DNA of 41,963 nucleotides from an uncultured Sulfurovum sp. (GTDB lineage Bacteria; Campylobacterota; Campylobacteria; Campylobacterales; Sulfurovaceae): NCBI GenBank assembly GCA_902727895.1, contig CACVAP010000026.1, positions 1 to 41,963 of the forward strand, read 5' to 3'. Shown piece by piece: positions 1 to 7,914 of this stretch (position 1 is its first letter; each line of letters starts with the position of its first letter). The notes under the pieces were generated by a model. It saw only the letters and a program-made list of their open reading frames with translations, ran no database searches and was not told where the DNA came from. The position numbers and the translations under genes were made by a program.

Positions 1-81
1 ATCAGCATTCATCTTGCCTCTTAACTCATTGGCAATATTCCATAATTGTTGTTTTAATTGTCTTTTAGCTGTTTCACTCAT
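1..81 (-). CDS. hsdM: HsdM, type I restriction-modification DNA methyltransferase, N-terminal fragment
   Basis: Only the first 27 codons lie in the window, read leftward from an ATG whose complement is at 79-81. The peptide begins MSETAKRQ and continues NELRGKMNAD, the conserved N-terminal signature of the HsdM four-helix domain of type I modification subunits, which methylate adenine in the HsdS-specified site. A TAGGGA sequence about 10 nt upstream can serve as RBS. The rest of the hsd operon should lie left of position 1. Next to the DUF262 and DprA operons it makes this edge a restriction and defence region. The identification rests on a short but characteristic stretch. Confidence 0.8.
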   Translation of the reverse strand, partial: MSETAKRQLKQQLWNIANELRGKMNAD

Positions 82-169
82 TTACTATTTATCCCTATTA
101 TTTCTTTAAGTTATTTTATCTAAATTACTCTTGTACATCATTACTCGTAAATTTAATAAATTGTTCTTA

Positions 170-250
170 GCTTAGGTATTAGAACACGTAGTGAGAGTAC
201 CGAAGTACTCGCCTCGAAGAGGTTCAAGACCGACCCTTTAGGGTAAGCCC
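170..250 (+). repeat. Structured repeat, copy A (outer stem plus three hairpins)
   Basis: This 80-nt element closely matches the one at 13557-13632 and more loosely 7732-7799. Both good copies share AGAACACG, then three tandem hairpins. Here they are GAGTAC/GTACTC with loop CGAA (195-210), CCTC/GAGG with loop GAA (212-222), and ACCC/GGGT with loop TTTA (233-244). They are closed by an outer pairing, GCTTA (170-174) with TAAGC (244-248). Loop and stem changes between copies keep the pairing. Function is unknown; it resembles a dispersed RNA-forming or MITE-like intergenic repeat. Confidence 0.7.
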
Positions 251-437
251 CATAGGTAAAAAAGGGACTGTAGTAAATTCATCTACAGTATTTAGATTTA
301 ATTTTGGTGTCTAAAATTTTCAGTACATCATAAATAAAACTTTTTTCAAGAAATACCAATAATCTAAAAATATTCTATCCTAAATAAAATATATAAAAAG
401 AATATTAACTTAGATAAATTAACAATATAGAACTAAT

Positions 438-450
438 TATAATATATAAT
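438..450 (+). promoter_or_regulatory. Candidate -10 boxes for the small rightward gene
   Basis: Two overlapping TATAAT hexamers (438-443 and 445-450) lie about 50-90 nt upstream of the possible starts of the next gene. There is no obvious -35 box, as expected for Campylobacterota sigma-70 promoters, but the AT-rich context makes chance matches likely. Confidence 0.35.
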
Positions 451-527
451 GAACTTATATAAAATACTAACTTTTTTTCAACAAGGAATAAATTATTTTA
501 AATGTTTTAGATGAAATTTCAAAAATA

Positions 528-755
528 GTGTCGATTAATCAAGCTGCTAACAAATTAATGCAAATGGAGAAGTATATACAAGAAGAGAGAGATTATCATC
601 CATTTAAATATGAGATGAATGATCTTATAGATGATTTTGTAGAAAGTAATCAGAAACTTAGTTCTGATAAATGGAAAATTATATTTTACTGCATAGGACT
701 TTTAACCAATAGTTCTCGTTACGCAAAACTAAATTTAAATGATTTTGTAAGATAG
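528..755 (+). CDS. Small hypothetical protein with uncertain start
   Basis: The frame encodes about 75 residues from a GTG at 528 (MSINQAANKLMQ...), mostly helical and charged. I do not recognise a family. The start is odd. The frame is open back to 492, and an AAGGA RBS (483-487) sits exactly 7 nt before an in-frame ATT at 495, while no ATG, GTG or TTG lies at that spacing. Alternatively, a five-codon leader (ATG at 511, MKFQK) ends in TAG at 526-528, overlapping the GTG as TAGTG, which would fit coupled re-initiation. The C-terminal half has a coding appearance, but function is unknown. Confidence 0.5.
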   Translation: MSINQAANKLMQMEKYIQEERDYHPFKYEMNDLIDDFVESNQKLSSDKWKIIFYCIGLLTNSSRYAKLNLNDFVR

Positions 756-789
756 CTAATTTATTATAATTTATTAATATTTAAAAAAT

Positions 790-1071
790 TTATTCCCACA
801 TATTTTGGTTAAAAATACCTAAAATAATAATCATCTCCTTTTTAAAATCAATAAAAAAAGGAATGGTATAACCTTTAAATATCAACTCTCTTAACGCCGT
901 ATCATAAGATGAAGATTGAACTCTATAAATATAAGGACTTAAAGGAATTTCATTAATTTTTACTATCAATTCATCATAAAATGCTAACGCTCTATTAGGG
1001 CTATCCATTGCAATAAAATCAATAATCTCTTCAATCTCTATCTCAAATCTATCAGACCTCTTTAATATCAT
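790..1071 (-). CDS. ParE/RelE-family toxin
   Basis: A 93-residue protein with the layout of the ParE/RelE toxin superfamily: an N-terminal helical hairpin (residues about 8-45, with ALAFYDELIVKINEI), a central segment ending in the turn LRELIFKGYTIPFFID, and a final hydrophobic strand MIIILGIFNQ. Members either poison gyrase (ParE) or cleave mRNA on the ribosome (RelE); which applies cannot be told here. It overlaps the upstream antitoxin gene by 20 nt, typical of a co-translated toxin-antitoxin pair. Its likely role is plasmid or island maintenance by post-segregational killing. The superfamily is fairly sure, the subfamily is not. Confidence 0.8.
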   Translation of the reverse strand: MILKRSDRFEIEIEEIIDFIAMDSPNRALAFYDELIVKINEIPLSPYIYRVQSSSYDTALRELIFKGYTIPFFIDFKKEMIIILGIFNQNMWE

Positions 1072-1285
1072 ATTTATTCACTATTTTTTCACGAAAAGAA
1101 TTTAAGCCTTCATTGAATGGTATAGTCTTCATGCTACCATCTCTATAGCTTTCAACTCTTTTTTCTAACTCATCACCTAAAGATTTCTTAACAGGGCTTA
1201 AAGTTACTGCACCTTGGGGCAATGACTGAATAAACATTTCAAACTGTTTTTGATATTGGTCATTAACTCTTATAATGGCTGTCAT
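1052..1285 (-). CDS. Antitoxin of the ParE/RelE-type pair
   Basis: A 77-residue protein directly upstream of, and overlapping, the toxin gene. The N-terminus (MTAIIRVNDQYQKQFEMFIQ) resembles a short beta strand plus helix as in ribbon-helix-helix or Phd-like antitoxins, followed by a charged, probably toxin-wrapping C-terminal half (residues about 35-77). The ATG has an AAAGGATT RBS about 8 nt upstream. Antitoxins of this kind bind and neutralise the toxin and, with it, repress their own promoter. Size and gene order carry the call; the sequence itself is not a strong family match. Confidence 0.7.
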   Translation of the reverse strand: MTAIIRVNDQYQKQFEMFIQSLPQGAVTLSPVKKSLGDELEKRVESYRDGSMKTIPFNEGLNSFREKIVNKYDIKEV

Positions 1286-1314
1286 AATTTAATCCTTTAC
1301 TGTTTTTTATCTCT

Positions 1315-1323
1315 ATTATAGCA
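1315..1323 (-). promoter_or_regulatory. Extended -10 promoter of the toxin-antitoxin operon
   Basis: On the minus strand the sequence reads TGCTATAAT, a perfect extended -10, about 30 nt upstream of the antitoxin ATG. No clear -35 is present. Confidence 0.55.
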
Positions 1324-1490
1324 ATCCGAACTTAACAAGATTATTAAAAGACTATTCTTCATTTAGATTGTTCTCAATAATTCAAAGGGCTTAAATTCCG
1401 ACCATAAGTTAAATTATAAAGACAATAATATGTTATAATTATTATATAAAACTTAAAAAATTATAATAATATATATAATGGAGTAAAATC

Positions 1491-2147
1491 TTGAATACAA
1501 ATCAATTAGCACTAGAAAACTTACTTACAAAAACCCCATTTACAATAAGCTATCATTTTGATATGGCTGACCTCTTGATCATGGAAGAAGATGAGATTCA
1601 TAAAGATGCTGAAGCCTCTACTATACTTGATGAAAAGTTAAATGAAAATAACTTTACAATAAGGATACAAACCTATCATAAAACCTTGCTCTGCAAATTA
1701 GACAATGAAGTATTTGAACTATATCCTTTAAAGAAATATTTATATGATGAATGGTTAAATTTACTCAAATTATGTAGCAATCAATACAAATGTATGGTTA
1801 GTGATATAAAACCCTATAAAGGTGGTATTATTGACACCTATGAGGGGGTTTCTTTCGATATTAATTCTTTTGAGTTAGTGTTAGATGGAAAAGCAATTGT
1901 TCCTACTGAAATTGAAGAAGTAGAAGCCTTTTACACAAATGAAAAATCAATAAAAGAAGAAGCTAAACACTACAAAGATGCTTTTACAATTATAGAAGAA
2001 AGAAGTGATTATCTTTATTTAGCATATAAAAATGAAAAGTATGAAGTGAAAGAAATTCTTGGATATTTTGAGATTTATAATGATGGTACGTATGTTAATA
2101 AGGGTATTAGTAAAGATGAAGTTTATAAACTTATTTTCAATAATTAA
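1491..2147 (+). CDS. Hypothetical acidic protein, 218 residues
   Basis: The gene starts with TTG at 1491, supported by GGAG (1480-1483) seven nt upstream; no better start is available. The product is soluble and acidic, with no signal peptide or membrane segment. A repeated phrase is visible: residues about 60-75 (CKLDNEVFELYPLKKYLYDE) and about 175-195 (YKNEKYEVKEILGYFEIY) look alike in pattern, suggesting two small beta-rich modules. I do not recognise a family. It stands alone between the TA operon and a convergent gene pair. Confidence 0.6.
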   Translation: MNTNQLALENLLTKTPFTISYHFDMADLLIMEEDEIHKDAEASTILDEKLNENNFTIRIQTYHKTLLCKLDNEVFELYPLKKYLYDEWLNLLKLCSNQYKCMVSDIKPYKGGIIDTYEGVSFDINSFELVLDGKAIVPTEIEEVEAFYTNEKSIKEEAKHYKDAFTIIEERSDYLYLAYKNEKYEVKEILGYFEIYNDGTYVNKGISKDEVYKLIFNN

Positions 2148-2185
2148 GGACTATAATAAATTTTCTTAAATTACATTTTTATTTA

Positions 2186-2223
2186 AGGGTTACCACTGCT
2201 CTATCTGCGAAGATAGTAACCCT
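2186..2223. repeat. Bulged inverted repeat downstream of the 218-residue gene
   Basis: AGGGTTA (2186-2192) pairs with TAACCCT (2217-2223), and directly inside it CTATCT (2201-2206) pairs with AGATAG (2211-2216) around a GCGA loop. Only the left side has an 8-nt bulge (CCACTGCT). It lies between convergent genes. A related small hairpin, CTATC-AAA-GATAG, is at 2321-2333. Confidence 0.55.
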
Positions 2224-2250
2224 CAAATAGTTTCTTAAATGTTTTTCATG

Positions 2251-2280
2251 AGTAGCACATTTAAAGCTACTTTTGTTTTG
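2251..2280 (+). terminator. Intrinsic terminator after the 218-residue gene
   Basis: AGTAGC (2251-2256) pairs with GCTACT (2266-2271) around a 9-nt loop, followed by TTTTGTTTTGTT. This is a plausible rho-independent terminator about 100 nt past the TAA at 2147. Confidence 0.6.
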
Positions 2281-2372
2281 TTCCCTCAATTTTTTTACGT
2301 GGTCTGACGCTCAAACTCTTCTATCAAAGATAGCTTTTAAAAGACACTTTATCCACAAAATAAAATCATCTA

Positions 2373-2609
2373 CTAGTGTAATTTTTCATTTATATCCGTA
2401 ACAAATTTTTCAATAAGTTCTATCTCTGACTGCTCTTCTACATCAAAAATAACAATGTCATATTCTCTATCATCTTCATTAATTTCATAATCTACCCCTA
2501 TCTCTTTATCTACTAACTTACATAGTTTAGTTTTATTCCCTTTTGTCAAAGGGAAAATCTCAAATACTGTCATATCTAACTGTACTAATTCTAGATGTTC
2601 TTGTTTCAT
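2373..2609 (-). CDS. Small acidic hypothetical protein
   Basis: A 78-residue acidic protein (MKQEHLELVQLDMTVFEIFP...), 14 nt downstream of the 115-residue gene on the same strand, so probably co-transcribed. The RBS AAAGGAAT sits about 7 nt before the ATG. The C-terminal half (YDIVIFDVEEQSEIELIEKF) suggests a small alpha/beta fold. No family is recognised. Together with its neighbour it could be a two-gene module, but nothing in the sequence says what it does. Confidence 0.55.
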   Translation of the reverse strand: MKQEHLELVQLDMTVFEIFPLTKGNKTKLCKLVDKEIGVDYEINEDDREYDIVIFDVEEQSEIELIEKFVTDINEKLH

Positions 2610-2623
2610 GTTCTATTCCTTTT

Positions 2624-2971
2624 TTAAAATAATGATGGCTGGACTAAAGTGTTTACTTCAGCAACAGCACCTAATAACAATGGTTTTGGATTATCTAAAT
2701 CAATCCCACTCTCTTTAATTTCAGCTTTAATAAACGCTTTAAGATCTATAGCATTAACCTTTTCACCTATAGTTGTAAAATGGCTTTTATATCCTGTACT
2801 GGTGAACATTTCAAAACCACCACTCATTGCATAAAAAGGTAATGCCGTTAATCCTTTAATTAATTCATATTGAAGGATACAAAATTTCAGCTCACCAAAT
2901 TGAAAAAACCATGCTTTTGACTCATTTGTTTCTGCTTCTATTTTAAGTAATTCGTCTTTTGTATATATCAT
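2624..2971 (-). CDS. Hypothetical protein, 115 residues
   Basis: A soluble 115-residue protein (MIYTKDELLKIEAETNESKA...). It has no membrane segment and no recognisable motif. A central glycine-containing part (AMSGGFEMFTSTGYKSHFT) suggests beta structure, with a helical segment IDLKAFIKAEIKESGI after it. The start is supported by GAAGGG about 7 nt upstream. It is the first gene of a two-gene leftward unit. Function is unknown. Confidence 0.55.
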   Translation of the reverse strand: MIYTKDELLKIEAETNESKAWFFQFGELKFCILQYELIKGLTALPFYAMSGGFEMFTSTGYKSHFTTIGEKVNAIDLKAFIKAEIKESGIDLDNPKPLLLGAVAEVNTLVQPSLF

Positions 2972-3100
2972 CCTATACCCTTCAAATATTATTGTTTAAC
3001 TAAGATAATTATACCTAATTTTTAGGATTATGTCAATACTAAAGAGTCTATTTAACAGAATATATTAAAAAATAATTATCCTAATAACAAAGACTACCTA

Positions 3101-3109
3101 TGCTATAAT
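3101..3109 (+). promoter_or_regulatory. Extended -10 promoter for the HTH gene
   Basis: TGCTATAAT is a perfect extended -10, 27 nt before the ATG at 3136. It gives a very short leader. Confidence 0.6.
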
Positions 3110-3135
3110 AAAACATAAAAATTGAAAGATTCGCA

Positions 3136-3555
3136 ATGGAACAAAAAGTAAATGAGAATGATATACAGAACATTTGGGAACGTGTAAAAAAGGGTGAACG
3201 TGTAAAAGATGTATTAGCAGAGTATGATATAAGCAGAGAACTTTATTATAGGAAGTGTGACTATTTAGGATTAAAGACTTCAAGGGAATGGAAACTATCA
3301 AGAGAGATAAGTGAGATTACAAAAGTTGAAGACTTTCATGACCTTGCAGCCATTCTTAGCATTGATTATAAAGAGCTACATAAGTATGTCAACTTAGACA
3401 AGAGCATAGAAGCCAATATAAAGCAAATGAGCTATTTAAAGAATAATAACCCTAAGAAGTATCAAGAAGCAATTTTAGGTACAATTATTAACTATTATGA
3501 GCTATCTCCTATTACTCTAATACAATTGATTAATCTCAATTCTCTTTCTTCTTAA
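3136..3555 (+). CDS. Probable helix-turn-helix DNA-binding protein
   Basis: A 139-residue protein whose N-terminus (residues about 10-45) reads like a resolvase/Hin-type HTH: IWERVKKGERVKDVLAEYDI followed by SRELYYRKCDYLG, with the V-x-x-V-L-A-E-Y...S-R-E-L-Y pattern of helices two and three. The rest (residues about 60-139) is helical and includes a second possible HTH-like stretch, DFHDLAAILSIDYKELHKYV. It stands alone with its own promoter. It may be a small regulator of neighbouring genes; the target is not evident. HTH assignment is from pattern only. Confidence 0.6.
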   Translation: MEQKVNENDIQNIWERVKKGERVKDVLAEYDISRELYYRKCDYLGLKTSREWKLSREISEITKVEDFHDLAAILSIDYKELHKYVNLDKSIEANIKQMSYLKNNNPKKYQEAILGTIINYYELSPITLIQLINLNSLSS

Positions 3556-3725
3556 TTTTTATTAGAAAAGAGTTTGTCTATTATGAAGAACCTTTTTCCT
3601 TTAAGTGTTTGAAGTTTGTCATGCCTAGTCTATCTAAGACAAATAAATCTTGACTCTAGTCTTTAAATATCAATTCGATTAATACTATACTTCAAGATGA
3701 AGATTAAACTCTATATCTTTTACAT

Positions 3726-5900
3726 TTATACTTTTTCTAAAGCATTGGAAAGGTCTGCAAACCTATGCATAAGCTTCTTTTCTTTTATATTTACAACCTC
3801 AAAGTAAGAAGAATCATCATCTATGTCAGTTATGCTAACAAACCCTATTTTTTCAACAATATCAATAATATTTGACGGCATTCCTTCATCACAGAAAAAA
3901 GAGATACTATAATCATCAGACTCATATTTAAATTCAATATCAACAAAGTAATCAATTTCATTATATTTCCAATCAAAACGAATAGAAGACAATCCCCAAG
4001 AAGTACTCTCTAAATAATAAGGTTTATCAAAGGGAACAAAAGATTTTCCCTCAATATTATTAATATAAAAAATATAACTATATAGCTCTAAATGTTTCCC
4101 ATTCATTCGCTCTTTATGCAAAGGATAAATCTCTTTTTTTGAATAATATCTAAACTGTTTTCTTTTACAGTATCCAATAAATTGCTTGTCTTTAATAAAA
4201 TATTCTCTCCAATCACTTACGATAGAACTATTAATTATAGTATATAAAGATTTTTCAATATCTGATACAGTTACCTCTTTCAATAATTTTTCTAGCGAGA
4301 CCAAACTTTTCTTATTATTTAAAACCTTTCTCCAATTATCTATTTTTGACCTTAGTGCCAAATCAGAGACACAAAAAGTATAGTTGCTACTTCCTGCATT
4401 AGGTGTATAATCATAGTGATTAAGTAAAGCCCTCTGAAAAATGAATTCACTATGATTTAAAATATTTTGATTAAATAACAATGTACATTTATCTCCATAT
4501 TCAATAAATTTATCAAGTTTAAATCTTGATAAACGTAATAAAAAACAAACTTGTCCTTTAAAATATTCATGATTCTCATATTTTAGAATAGCCGATTTCC
4601 AATCTTGAATATCATCATTAATAAGTTTAACTTTTATCTGCTCTTCATCTACTTGCTCTCGATTGAACATTGATGTTTTAAAAGTATCATTTATCAAGTA
4701 CTGATGAATATCACCATTAGCATTAATAAAAAGCTTATCCAAGGAGTTTATAGAATTTACTAAATCTTTAGAAAGTTCAATTCTTGTATTATTAATTAAA
4801 TTTAAAGAGACTCTCATCCAATTATCTAAATCATTTTGATTTGCAATTCCCAAAGTTAAAGCATGAAAGCTTACTATGTCCCAACGAGAAGTCTTATCTT
4901 TTATAAAGTTTTCAAACAAATAAAAATATCTACTTGTTTGATTATTATACAGATAATCCAATATATTTGAAACCAGTTCTACATTTAAAGTATTACTATA
5001 CACCTTTTCATATATTGAAAAAATATCAATTTCATTAATATCTTCATTCTCTTTTTTATCAGATATTGATAAGTACAAATTCAAAGTAATATTCTGAAAA
5101 AATATCAAAAATCTTTCATCTATTTTATTGCTTTTATCATCTCGATGTTTCCAAAATAAATCTGTCCAACTATTATCTAATTTAGATTTCATATCAACAG
5201 ATAAATAAGGTTCAAATTTAGCTTTAAAATTTTCAAAATCACTTAATGCTTTTCCTCTAGCATTCATCTTTATATACAATGTGTCAGTCAATCCAAAATT
5301 GTCTAATTTTAGAAATTGAAAAGTAATAGGTTTATTTTCATTATCAATAAGCTTTTCAAAGAAATCTTCAGAACTATGAAACTTATTATGGATTGCATCC
5401 ATCATTACTAACATAGATTGAATTGTTGGATCTTTTTTCCAAGATAAAAAAAACCAAGCATAATCTTCAATAATATCACTAAGTTTATCTTCTTTCTTAA
5501 AAGTTATATCTTCTGTTATTATTTTCTCACAAAAATCTCTTGAGCTAATTCTTGTTTCATAGGTAAACCTTTTCAATGTTTCTTTTACTGTATCATTTAA
5601 TTTTCCATCCTTTAACGCTAAATACCAATGTAATAAGAAAAGTGTTGTTAATCGTTGCTGACCATCAAGAGGTGTAAGTATTTTCCCCTCAGAATTATTA
5701 ATTTCACTACCATAAATAAAATCCAAATCAATGGTCTTATCTGAACTATGAATCATTTCATACAAAGTATCTAAAAAAATATTTCGTATATTCTCAATTT
5801 TATTCTCTTTTCTACCCTGTGCGTAATCTCGTTGAATAATTGGTATTTTTATTATATATTCATTGATTAATTTCCAAAATGTATATTTATTCTTCATCAT
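3726..5900 (-). CDS. DUF262 (GmrSD N-domain-like) protein, 724 residues
   Basis: The second gene of a two-gene operon; it overlaps the upstream DUF262 gene by 14 nt. The N-terminus carries both DUF262/ParB-like signatures: IPIIQRDYAQGR (residues 19-30) and LDGQQRLTTLF (78-88). This domain, in GmrS/GmrSD and SspE, is a nucleotide-binding domain (NTPase) that controls a nuclease domain. The C-terminal 450 residues are not recognised, and no DUF1524 H-x-x-P motif was seen, so the nuclease part may come from its partner. There are two possible starts (ATG at 5900 or 5897) behind AGGAAG. Inference: a two-protein type IV restriction or antiphage system. Confidence 0.8.
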   Translation of the reverse strand: MMKNKYTFWKLINEYIIKIPIIQRDYAQGRKENKIENIRNIFLDTLYEMIHSSDKTIDLDFIYGSEINNSEGKILTPLDGQQRLTTLFLLHWYLALKDGKLNDTVKETLKRFTYETRISSRDFCEKIITEDITFKKEDKLSDIIEDYAWFFLSWKKDPTIQSMLVMMDAIHNKFHSSEDFFEKLIDNENKPITFQFLKLDNFGLTDTLYIKMNARGKALSDFENFKAKFEPYLSVDMKSKLDNSWTDLFWKHRDDKSNKIDERFLIFFQNITLNLYLSISDKKENEDINEIDIFSIYEKVYSNTLNVELVSNILDYLYNNQTSRYFYLFENFIKDKTSRWDIVSFHALTLGIANQNDLDNWMRVSLNLINNTRIELSKDLVNSINSLDKLFINANGDIHQYLINDTFKTSMFNREQVDEEQIKVKLINDDIQDWKSAILKYENHEYFKGQVCFLLRLSRFKLDKFIEYGDKCTLLFNQNILNHSEFIFQRALLNHYDYTPNAGSSNYTFCVSDLALRSKIDNWRKVLNNKKSLVSLEKLLKEVTVSDIEKSLYTIINSSIVSDWREYFIKDKQFIGYCKRKQFRYYSKKEIYPLHKERMNGKHLELYSYIFYINNIEGKSFVPFDKPYYLESTSWGLSSIRFDWKYNEIDYFVDIEFKYESDDYSISFFCDEGMPSNIIDIVEKIGFVSITDIDDDSSYFEVVNIKEKKLMHRFADLSNALEKV

Positions 5901-7653
5901 TATCTTCCTCTACTTTAAAAAATACTTCTAAAGTTTTTTCAATACTTGTAAGATATTGATCTCTATCTGATTTATTCCAAGAAGAAATTTGGGTTAAATC
6001 CTTACTATAATATTTTAAAAATACATTTTTTGTACACATAGGGATAAAAGACCCTTCTTCATCCAGTGCCATAACTTTATCTCTTTTCTTTGGAAAAATA
6101 CTGTTGTTTAAAGTTGCATTATCTTTGATTGAAAGTAAAGCTAAATTTTCAATACCATGTATATTTGAATCATCAGAAAATTTCTCAAAAATTTCTTTCT
6201 GAAGCTCTCTGAACCTGTCTTTAATATTATTTTTTTCCAACAGTTCGGAAATTTTTTCACTTAATTCATCATCATTAAAATCATAATCTTTATACTCAAC
6301 CAACCACTCATGCATCTGCTTATTATCGGTAAACTCTTCTGAATTTTGTGCATGAATATGCTCTAAACTCCATTTTCCATCAATATAGTCTTTAAAGGAG
6401 AAGCGAATATTTGACTTACTATTTAATGTACTTATGACATTGAACAAAAATAAAATTTTAGTAATCATAGTATTATCGGAGGGATAGCTCAATTCCCTAA
6501 TGTTAACATCCTTAAAATCTTTAATAATTAATGATTGTAAATAACTTTTAAATTCACTCTTTTTTTTGTTTTCCAATGCTAGTTTTATTTTTTCAATTGA
6601 GTGTCTATTGATTGTTAAATAACCAATATAATGATATAAAAAGGCTTCTTCAAACCACTCTTGAAAGGTCATAAAATATTGCTTTATATCCTCCCAAATC
6701 TCTAATATTGACTCTTTACCATGAATATTCAAATATTGATTAAAAACCATAAAGGTATAATAGTCATTATTTTGTTTTTGCACTTTATACTTTTCATCAA
6801 ATTTTTTATTATAATCATCAGACATCAAATCAAATATAAACTCTATTCTTGTAGAAATAGTATTACGTTCACTATTTAAAAAATACCAAAAATCATTATC
6901 CTGTAATCTATTTTCTATATTATCCCAACTTGATGAAATTTCAAGTTGCTTAACTCTTATATAATCTTCACTTTTATTTAGGTTACTACTGCTAAGAAGT
7001 AAAGCCTTAACCAACTCAGCATTAGTAAGTGGAATTTTTCCCATGTTTAATCGTGTAAAAATCTGAATTGAATCTACTTCTTTTTCAACTTCATACCATA
7101 TAACACGAATATTATTCGTAATATTAATACCATCTCTATCCTTATCAGGAGAACATAGTACATTTAAGAAGTCTATTTTTTTCTTATTTCCTTTCTCTTT
7201 AAACCATTCATCAATATATTGATAAGCATAACTCATATGAAAAAAATCTATATTTGACTCATCAATTGTTTTTAGTTGTTCTTCAAGAAACTTCCTACTA
7301 TCAAGACGTGTTTCAAATTTAATTGAGTACTTTTTATTCTCTCCAAAAAACATTTCAATTTCTTTTTCTAAATACGTCAAAATGATATAAATAGTTGTAA
7401 GGCGTTGCTGACCATCAATCAATTCCCAACCATGTTCATCATCATTCTTCACCACAATTGGTTGAAGACAATAAAACTCTCCATCATTATTTTTTATACT
7501 CGCAAATTCCAATATATCATTTAATAAATCTTCTACTTGTTGTCTTGTCCATCTATAGCCTCTTTGATATGCAGGTATATAAAAACCCTTTTCAATTTCA
7601 CATAATTCACTAAGTGATTTCAATACAAGGTTAGTACTAATATTTTTATTCAT
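5887..7653 (-). CDS. DUF262 plus DUF1524-like (GmrSD-type) protein, 588 residues
   Basis: The first gene of the pair. The N-terminus has YIPAYQRGYRWT (residues 25-36) and LIDGQQRLTT (78-87), the DUF262 signature. Near residue 430 is SLEHIHAQN, which matches the His-rich core of DUF1524, the HNH-like nuclease domain of GmrSD; the usual proline is replaced by alanine. GmrSD cleaves DNA with glucosylated hydroxymethylcytosine, and SspE is related, but the substrate here cannot be read. I chose ATG 7653, which has TAGGGG 5 nt upstream, over the ATG at 7671 that lies upstream of that RBS. A direct-repeat operator candidate lies at 7687-7712. Confidence 0.85.
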   Translation of the reverse strand: MNKNISTNLVLKSLSELCEIEKGFYIPAYQRGYRWTRQQVEDLLNDILEFASIKNNDGEFYCLQPIVVKNDDEHGWELIDGQQRLTTIYIILTYLEKEIEMFFGENKKYSIKFETRLDSRKFLEEQLKTIDESNIDFFHMSYAYQYIDEWFKEKGNKKKIDFLNVLCSPDKDRDGINITNNIRVIWYEVEKEVDSIQIFTRLNMGKIPLTNAELVKALLLSSSNLNKSEDYIRVKQLEISSSWDNIENRLQDNDFWYFLNSERNTISTRIEFIFDLMSDDYNKKFDEKYKVQKQNNDYYTFMVFNQYLNIHGKESILEIWEDIKQYFMTFQEWFEEAFLYHYIGYLTINRHSIEKIKLALENKKKSEFKSYLQSLIIKDFKDVNIRELSYPSDNTMITKILFLFNVISTLNSKSNIRFSFKDYIDGKWSLEHIHAQNSEEFTDNKQMHEWLVEYKDYDFNDDELSEKISELLEKNNIKDRFRELQKEIFEKFSDDSNIHGIENLALLSIKDNATLNNSIFPKKRDKVMALDEEGSFIPMCTKNVFLKYYSKDLTQISSWNKSDRDQYLTSIEKTLEVFFKVEEDNDEE

Positions 7654-7686
7654 TTTTTCCCCTAAATGCATTCAAATTACTATATC

Positions 7687-7712
7687 ACATAGTCACTTGT
7701 GTAACATAGTCA
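7687..7712. promoter_or_regulatory. Direct repeat upstream of the DUF262 operon, possible operator
   Basis: ACATAGTCA occurs at 7687-7695 and again at 7704-7712, a 17-bp period, within 60 bp of the start of the DUF262 operon. Such spacing fits a regulator binding two nearby turns of the helix. The -10 of this operon is not clear; TATAGT lies close by on the minus strand. Confidence 0.4.
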
Positions 7713-7731
7713 AATTAATGTTTATATTCCA

Positions 7732-7799
7732 CTAGGAGTGAGAACACATAATACAAGTAGAAAAGTACTCATCTCCAAAAGTATTAAATAGCCCCCTAG
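7732..7799 (+). repeat. Structured repeat, degenerate copy C
   Basis: This stretch aligns with copies A and B (AGGAGTGAGAACACATA..., then AAAGTACTCATCTCC). An outer stem CTAGG (7732-7736) with CCTAG (7795-7799) is kept, but the three inner hairpins have decayed. It lies between the divergent DUF262 operon and the 118-residue gene. Confidence 0.5.
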
Positions 7800-7908
7800 A
7801 GACAATAGCATCTATACTATTCTTTACTCTCAACATATTCTGCATTCTTTCAACGTGTATCCAAAGTATAACTAACCTCTAAAAACAGTACGTCCATAAA
7901 GTTTATTG

Positions 7909-7914
7909 TATAAT
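7909..7914 (+). promoter_or_regulatory. -10 box for the 118-residue gene
   Basis: A TATAAT hexamer preceded by TG lies 28 nt before the ATG at 7943; AAGGAA at 7931-7936 is the RBS. Confidence 0.55.

Larger units (their letters stand above)
82..494. other. Intergenic region between hsdM and the first rightward gene
   Basis: About 410 nt without a convincing gene. It contains a compact structured repeat (170-250) and, just after it, a 7-bp hairpin (267-273 with 283-289, loop TAAATTCAT) followed by a T-rich stretch that could be a rightward terminator. The remainder is very AT-rich and holds two overlapping TATAAT boxes at 438-450 that could drive the gene starting near 495-528. No ORF of coding appearance was seen here. 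Confidence 0.5.

Noticed and set aside
170-250. Structured repeat as a tRNA (GGTTCAAG looks like a T-loop)
   Set aside because: Stem sizes, the order of hairpins and the loop lengths do not fit a tRNA, and there is no anticodon arm.
2301-2320. GGTCTGACGCTCA matches the sequence downstream of the ColE1/pBR322 origin
   Set aside because: A 13-nt match is expected by chance between sequences of this size; no other ColE1-like features (RNA I/RNA II) surround it.
2349-2357. Perfect E. coli-type DnaA box TTATCCACA, and TCATTCACC (11854-11862) matching the Helicobacter type
   Set aside because: Single boxes without a cluster are not evidence of an origin; the second is at least near rep, but could be chance.
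3098-3301. Leftward ORF opposite the HTH gene
   Set aside because: The plus-strand gene has a promoter, RBS and a recognisable HTH; the opposite frame is a shadow.
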